From positions 1 to 62,208 of the forward strand of contig SECS01000006.1 of the NCBI GenBank assembly GCA_004211435.1: DNA of 62,208 nt. The letters are read 5' to 3'. The first letter of the stretch is position 1. Each line of letters starts with the position of its first letter. The DNA comes from Novosphingobium sp. (GTDB lineage: Bacteria; Pseudomonadota; Alphaproteobacteria; Sphingomonadales; Sphingomonadaceae). Under the pieces are notes generated by a model. It did no database searches. It had not been told where the DNA came from and saw only the letters and a list, made by a program, of their open reading frames with translations. Below, in pieces: positions 58,868-62,208 of the stretch. Made by a program: the position numbers and the translations under genes.

Positions 58868-60220
58868 GTGGCCGACACGGGTTTGACAGCGGGACTGGCG
58901 CGCTTGGCCGCGCAGGGCCCCGCCGTACCGCCCGGCCACCCCGCGCTCGATGCCGCGACGCGCGCCTTCATCGACACGATCGGCGTTGCATTGGCCGGCT
59001 GGTGCGAACCGCCGGTTGGCCTGCTTGCGGAAAGTCTGGTCGAAGGCGTCGAAGCACGATCCTTGCTCGGCGGTCGTCGCCTCGCGGCGCGCGACGCCGC
59101 GCTGCTCAACGGCATGGCCGGCCACGTGCTCGACTATGACGACGTCGCCGTGCACGGCCATCCGAGCGTCGTGCTGGTACCCGCAATCCTCGCCGAAGCC
59201 CAGCGGCTCGGCCGTTCGGGCGGCGACGCGCTGCGCGCCTATGCGCTGGGTTACGAGGCCTGGGCAGAGCTCGGCCGGCGAGAGAGCGGCAGCTATCATC
59301 TCGGTGCCTGGCACCCCACGGCGATGCTCGGCACGGTCGCCGCGACCGTAGCCGCGGCCGCGCTCAACCGGCTCGACGCGGAGACTGCGATCCACGCGAT
59401 CGCCATGGCGGCGAGCTTCGCTGGCGGGCTCATCGCCAATTTCGGCTCCCCCGCCAAGCCGCTTCAGGCCGGCCGCGCCGCCGCGAGCGCGATCGAGGCC
59501 GTGAGCCTTGCCCGCGCCGGCCTCACCGGCTCGCCGACCGCGCTCGAAAGTCCGCACGGTTTCCTGCGCGCGATATCACCCGGCGGCGCGGTCGATGTCG
59601 ACGGCCCGCTGCGCCTCGCCGCCAAGGCCGATGACCTGCGGCTGCTGAGCGAGGGCCTTTCGGTCAAGCGCTATCCGGTCTGCTACGCCTCGCACCGCGC
59701 CATCGACGGAGCGATCGATCTCGCAATCCAGGAACGGCTACGCCCCGAGGACGTGGCGCGCATCACGGTCGCTCTTGGCCGGGCGCCCGCCGCCACTCTG
59801 CGCTTCCCCCATCCCGAGACCAGTACCCAGGCGCGTTTCAGCCTGAACCACAATGTCGCCGCGGCACTGACCGACCGCGCGGTGGGTTTCGCCCAGCTCT
59901 CCGACGACTATATCCACCGCCCCGAGATCGCCGCGCTATATGCATTGACCGAGACCGAGCTGGTCGACGACGAATGCCCCGAGCAACCCGGCCTCGCGAG
60001 GTTCGACCGCGTCCGGATCGAAACGCGCGACGGTGGCCGGCTCGACTCCGGCCCGATCCGCTACCCGCGCGGTCACGCCCGGCTGCCGCTGTGCGACGCC
60101 GATCTCGACGCCAAGTTCCTCGACTGCGCGCGCCATGGGCAGGTCGCCGAAGGCCCGGCCCTGCTCGAGCGCTTGCGTGCGCTCGAAACGCTGACCGACC
60201 TCTCGGAGCTCGTCGCATGA
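58868..60220 (+). CDS. MmgE/PrpD-family protein (2-methylcitrate dehydratase-like)
   Basis: 450-residue member of the family that includes 2-methylcitrate dehydratase PrpD, cis-aconitate decarboxylase and immune-responsive gene 1. Typical segments are LDAATRAFIDTIGVALAG, NGMAGHVLDYDDVAVHGHPS with the His/Asp active-site pair, AYALGYEAWAELGR and VKRYPVCYASHRAIDGA. The GTG at 58868 has GGGAG six bases upstream; an ATG at 58850 has no usable spacing. The stop overlaps the next gene by four bases. Coupling to an isocitrate-lyase-family protein suggests hydration or dehydration of a branched citrate/malate-type acid (inference). Confidence 0.9.
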   Translation: MADTGLTAGLARLAAQGPAVPPGHPALDAATRAFIDTIGVALAGWCEPPVGLLAESLVEGVEARSLLGGRRLAARDAALLNGMAGHVLDYDDVAVHGHPSVVLVPAILAEAQRLGRSGGDALRAYALGYEAWAELGRRESGSYHLGAWHPTAMLGTVAATVAAAALNRLDAETAIHAIAMAASFAGGLIANFGSPAKPLQAGRAAASAIEAVSLARAGLTGSPTALESPHGFLRAISPGGAVDVDGPLRLAAKADDLRLLSEGLSVKRYPVCYASHRAIDGAIDLAIQERLRPEDVARITVALGRAPAATLRFPHPETSTQARFSLNHNVAAALTDRAVGFAQLSDDYIHRPEIAALYALTETELVDDECPEQPGLARFDRVRIETRDGGRLDSGPIRYPRGHARLPLCDADLDAKFLDCARHGQVAEGPALLERLRALETLTDLSELVA

Positions 60221-61131
60221 GCGCCGGCGCCCGCTTCCGCGCGCTGATGGCGCAACACGCCTGCCTCGTGATGCCGGGCTGCTACGACGCGCTGTCGGCC
60301 CGCCTGGCCGAGCATGCCGGATTCGAGGCGCTGGCGATCAGCGGCTTCGGGGTGGAGGCAGCGCTGCTCGGTCGGCCCGACATCGGCCTGCTGACCTTGA
60401 GCGAACTGGTCGATCAGGCCCGCCGCATCACCGGCGCGGTCGACCTGCCGATCACCTGCGACGGCGAGACCGGCTTCGGCGGCGTCCACAACGTGGCGCG
60501 GCTGGTTCGCGAAATGGAAGATGCGGGGATCGCCGGAATCCAGATCGAGGATCAGCAGGGTCCCAAGCGCTGCCCCGCGCTCGAGGGGCGATCGGTCGTG
60601 AGCGTCGAAGAACAACTCGCACGGCTGGGTGCCGCCCTCGCGGCGCGGCGAGATTCCGATTTCATGATCATTGCCCGCTCGGATGCCGACGTGCTCGGCT
60701 TCGACGCGCTAATCGAGCGCTGCAATCGCTACCTGGCGGCCGGCGCAGATCTGGCCATGCCGATCTGCTTCTTGGTCGACGGCCGGCCGATCACGGCGCT
60801 TTCACCCGACGACCAGATGGAAGTCTACGCCCGCCTGGCGGGCGCGATCGACGGGCCGGTCAAGGGCGTGCTGATCCCCCACGGCTATACCGCCGCCGAC
60901 ATGGCCGCGATCGGATATCGCGTGCTCGGGCTGACCGGCGGGCCGATCGAGGCCGCAGTCAACGCACTCTACCGCTCTTTCGTCGAACTGCGCCGCAGCG
61001 GCGGCGAAGCCGCCTATCGCGCGTTAGTGCCGCCGGAAATCACCGCTCCCGGCGGGATCATGAAGTTGCTCGGGCTCGACGCCTTCACCGAGTTCGAGAC
61101 GCGCTTCCGCAATGCTGACGACGCGACATGA
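60217..61131 (+). CDS. Isocitrate lyase/PEP mutase superfamily lyase
   Basis: 304-residue C-C or P-C lyase superfamily member. The active-site loop reads QIEDQQGPKRCPALEG, keeping the Cys that isocitrate and methylisocitrate lyases use, but with PALEG in place of GH. The metal motif is CDGETGFGG, with Glu where Asp is usual. GFGVEAALLGRPDIG and SDADVLGFDALIERC are standard. This pattern fits 2-methylisocitrate or 2,3-dimethylmalate lyase-type enzymes. The ATG overlaps the MmgE/PrpD stop (ATGA). The retained Cys favours a lyase over a mutase; substrate not determined. Confidence 0.9.
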   Translation: MSAGARFRALMAQHACLVMPGCYDALSARLAEHAGFEALAISGFGVEAALLGRPDIGLLTLSELVDQARRITGAVDLPITCDGETGFGGVHNVARLVREMEDAGIAGIQIEDQQGPKRCPALEGRSVVSVEEQLARLGAALAARRDSDFMIIARSDADVLGFDALIERCNRYLAAGADLAMPICFLVDGRPITALSPDDQMEVYARLAGAIDGPVKGVLIPHGYTAADMAAIGYRVLGLTGGPIEAAVNALYRSFVELRRSGGEAAYRALVPPEITAPGGIMKLLGLDAFTEFETRFRNADDAT

Positions 61132-61136
61132 GAGGA

Positions 61137-61829
61137 CTAAGCCGCCGCGCTCATCTGCCAGGCTTCGAGCTGCGGCGCCGCGGTCGCGCTGACGGCGCCC
61201 AGCAGCAGCAGTCGGTTGCCCGCGACCATCTGCTCGCGCAGTTCCTGCGCCGCGCCGCCCGCGGCCCATTCGTACATCATGAAGGTGTTGAGCCGCGTGA
61301 TCTGCGCGCCCAGCGCCTCGATATCCGCGCCCGGCCGAACGCTGCCTTCGCGGACGAGTCGACGCAGATGCGCGAGCTTGATGGCGGAGCCGTGGCGCTG
61401 AAGCACGGCGAGCGGCTGCGCGCTGCCCACGGCGGAGGTGACCATCGCGCGCAGGAACTTTGGCGTCGCCGCGGCACAGTGGAAATACATCTCGGCAAGA
61501 TCGAGGAACAGCGTCGCGCCGCGCGAGAAACCACCGAGCGCATGCCAGACCGCGCTCGTGTGCTCGTTGATGGCGGTGACGAGCAATTCGTCACGCTTGC
61601 CGAAGGCGTTGCGCAAGGTCTGGACGGTAACGCCGCTCTCGTCGGCGACCCGGCGCAGGGTGAAGCCTTCGGGGCCTTGCGCAAGCACGCGACGCGTCGT
61701 CGCGAGGATCGCCGCGCGCCGCATGCGTTGGCGCTCGAACGAACCCCGCGCGTCCGCCGGTCCGGCCGCCAGAGGCGCGTAGGGATCGGGAACGATCCGC
61801 GGATCGAACTGGACTTGCACCTTTGGCAT
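61137..61829 (-). CDS. TetR-family transcriptional regulator
   Basis: About 230 residues. The helix-turn-helix is in EGFTLRRVADESGVTVQTLRNAFG, with the usual QILATTRRVL-type first helix just before it. The N-terminal arm (FDPRIVPDPYAPLAAGP) resembles that of the TetR gene at 7172-7882, hinting at a common subfamily. The start is uncertain: ATG 61829 has GGGAG directly adjacent, while GTG 61820 would have the site at a better distance. It converges on the lyase gene and diverges from the alpha/beta hydrolase gene, so both neighbours are likely targets. Confidence 0.88.
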   Translation of the reverse strand: MPKVQVQFDPRIVPDPYAPLAAGPADARGSFERQRMRRAAILATTRRVLAQGPEGFTLRRVADESGVTVQTLRNAFGKRDELLVTAINEHTSAVWHALGGFSRGATLFLDLAEMYFHCAAATPKFLRAMVTSAVGSAQPLAVLQRHGSAIKLAHLRRLVREGSVRPGADIEALGAQITRLNTFMMYEWAAGGAAQELREQMVAGNRLLLLGAVSATAAPQLEAWQMSAAA

Positions 61830-61915
61830 CTCCCGCAGCGGGCGGACGTGATCGCCGTTCCTGCACGCCGAGAGATCACCTGCAGGCCCGTCGCAAGTCA
61901 ATGCCTGGGGGCGCC

Positions 61916-62208
61916 ATGCCAGGCTTGACCCTCGACGGCACGCGTCTCGACTATAGGCTGGCCGGTCAAGGCCGGCCGGCCGTGGTATTGATCCACGGCG
62001 GTTGTTGCGCCGGCAGTGACTGGGCGCTCCAGACTGCGGCGCTCGAACGGGCATTCGCCGTTCTGACGCTCGATCTCCGCGGCCACGGCCGTTCGGGCGG
62101 TGCCGATGGAAACCTTTCGATCGCGCGCTGGGCGGCCGACGTCAACGCGCTGGTCGAAGCTCTCGATCTCGCCCCCGCGGTGATCGTCGGCCACAGCCTG
62201 GGCTCTCG
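61916..62208 (+). CDS. Alpha/beta-hydrolase-fold protein, 3' end beyond window
   Basis: First 97 or so residues of a hydrolase. Visible motifs are VVLIHGGCCAGS (oxyanion HG loop), TLDLRGHGRSGGAD and the nucleophile elbow VIVGHSLGS right at the edge, with Ser as nucleophile. The start at 61916 has GGGGG four bases upstream; ATG 61901 is in frame too. The frame is open to the last base of the window. It diverges from the TetR gene. The substrate is not evident; an ester or lactone would fit the neighbouring lyase pathway (inference). Confidence 0.88.
   Translation, partial: MPGLTLDGTRLDYRLAGQGRPAVVLIHGGCCAGSDWALQTAALERAFAVLTLDLRGHGRSGGADGNLSIARWAADVNALVEALDLAPAVIVGHSLGS

Overview
The window is GC-rich with GC3-biased codons. 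Its gene content suggests an alphaproteobacterium of the Sphingomonadales (Novosphingobium/Sphingobium-like): TfdA/TauD dioxygenases, a P450 with SDRs and acyl-CoA genes, a TamA/TamB pair, a NasS/NasT-controlled nitrate assimilation locus, a CheD-containing chemotaxis operon and the GCCCCTGC-type hairpin repeats I associate with this group. The taxon is inferred from gene content, not from a marker gene.

Layout. 1-10.9 kb: a catabolic island with an SDR (cut by the left edge), an ABC-type ligand-binding protein without a signal peptide, YnfA, a P450 coupled to two SDRs, an acyl-CoA ligase, a TetR regulator, an atypical crotonase, a DUF2889 protein and a TfdA/TauD oxygenase. 11-13.3 kb: fumarase C, then a solo GIY-YIG nuclease gene between two inverted ~100-bp copies of a double-hairpin repeat. 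13.3-20.2 kb: tamA-tamB-lipoprotein operon on the minus strand. 20.4-25.3 kb: arginine succinyltransferase genes (astD, an M20 hydrolase, astA, astB), then maiA. 25.9-39.0 kb: nitrate assimilation (cobA, nasA, nirD, nirB, outer-membrane porin, NNP transporter, PP2C/kinase fusion, nasS, nasT). 39-43.7 kb: a GH130-like gene, a small membrane protein, an FMN reductase, a PAS-GGDEF-EAL protein and a PilZ protein. 44-53 kb: chemotaxis, with a separate CheB-like protein opposite an operon of receptor, STAS, cheA, cheR, cheB, cheD, cheY, cheW and an unrecognised small gene. 53.2-62.2 kb: a LuxR-type regulator, a PQQ quinohemoprotein lipoprotein, a Tat-exported LD-carboxypeptidase, a second TauD-type oxygenase, an MmgE/PrpD protein with an isocitrate-lyase-family lyase, a TetR regulator and the start of an alpha/beta hydrolase.

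How it works together. Nitrate would enter by the porin and the NNP transporter and be reduced to nitrite by NasA and to ammonium by NirBD, with CobA supplying the siroheme precursor. NasS and NasT are the expected nitrate sensor and antiterminator. Two minus-strand leaders carry matching hexaloop hairpins and intrinsic terminators that fit this control, and a TTGCA-N-TGCA palindrome precedes both leaders and nasT. One leader points at the transporter across an oppositely oriented kinase gene, suggesting a noncontiguous operon.

Most worth following: the GIY-YIG gene with its inverted REPIN-like repeats, one of which also supplies the tail of the neighbouring lipoprotein; the kinase lying antisense between leader and transporter; the CheB paralogue in which the catalytic His is Thr; the unrecognised last gene of the che operon; and the P450/SDR/crotonase/DUF2889 island with unknown substrate. 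No tRNA, rRNA, CRISPR array or insertion sequence was seen.
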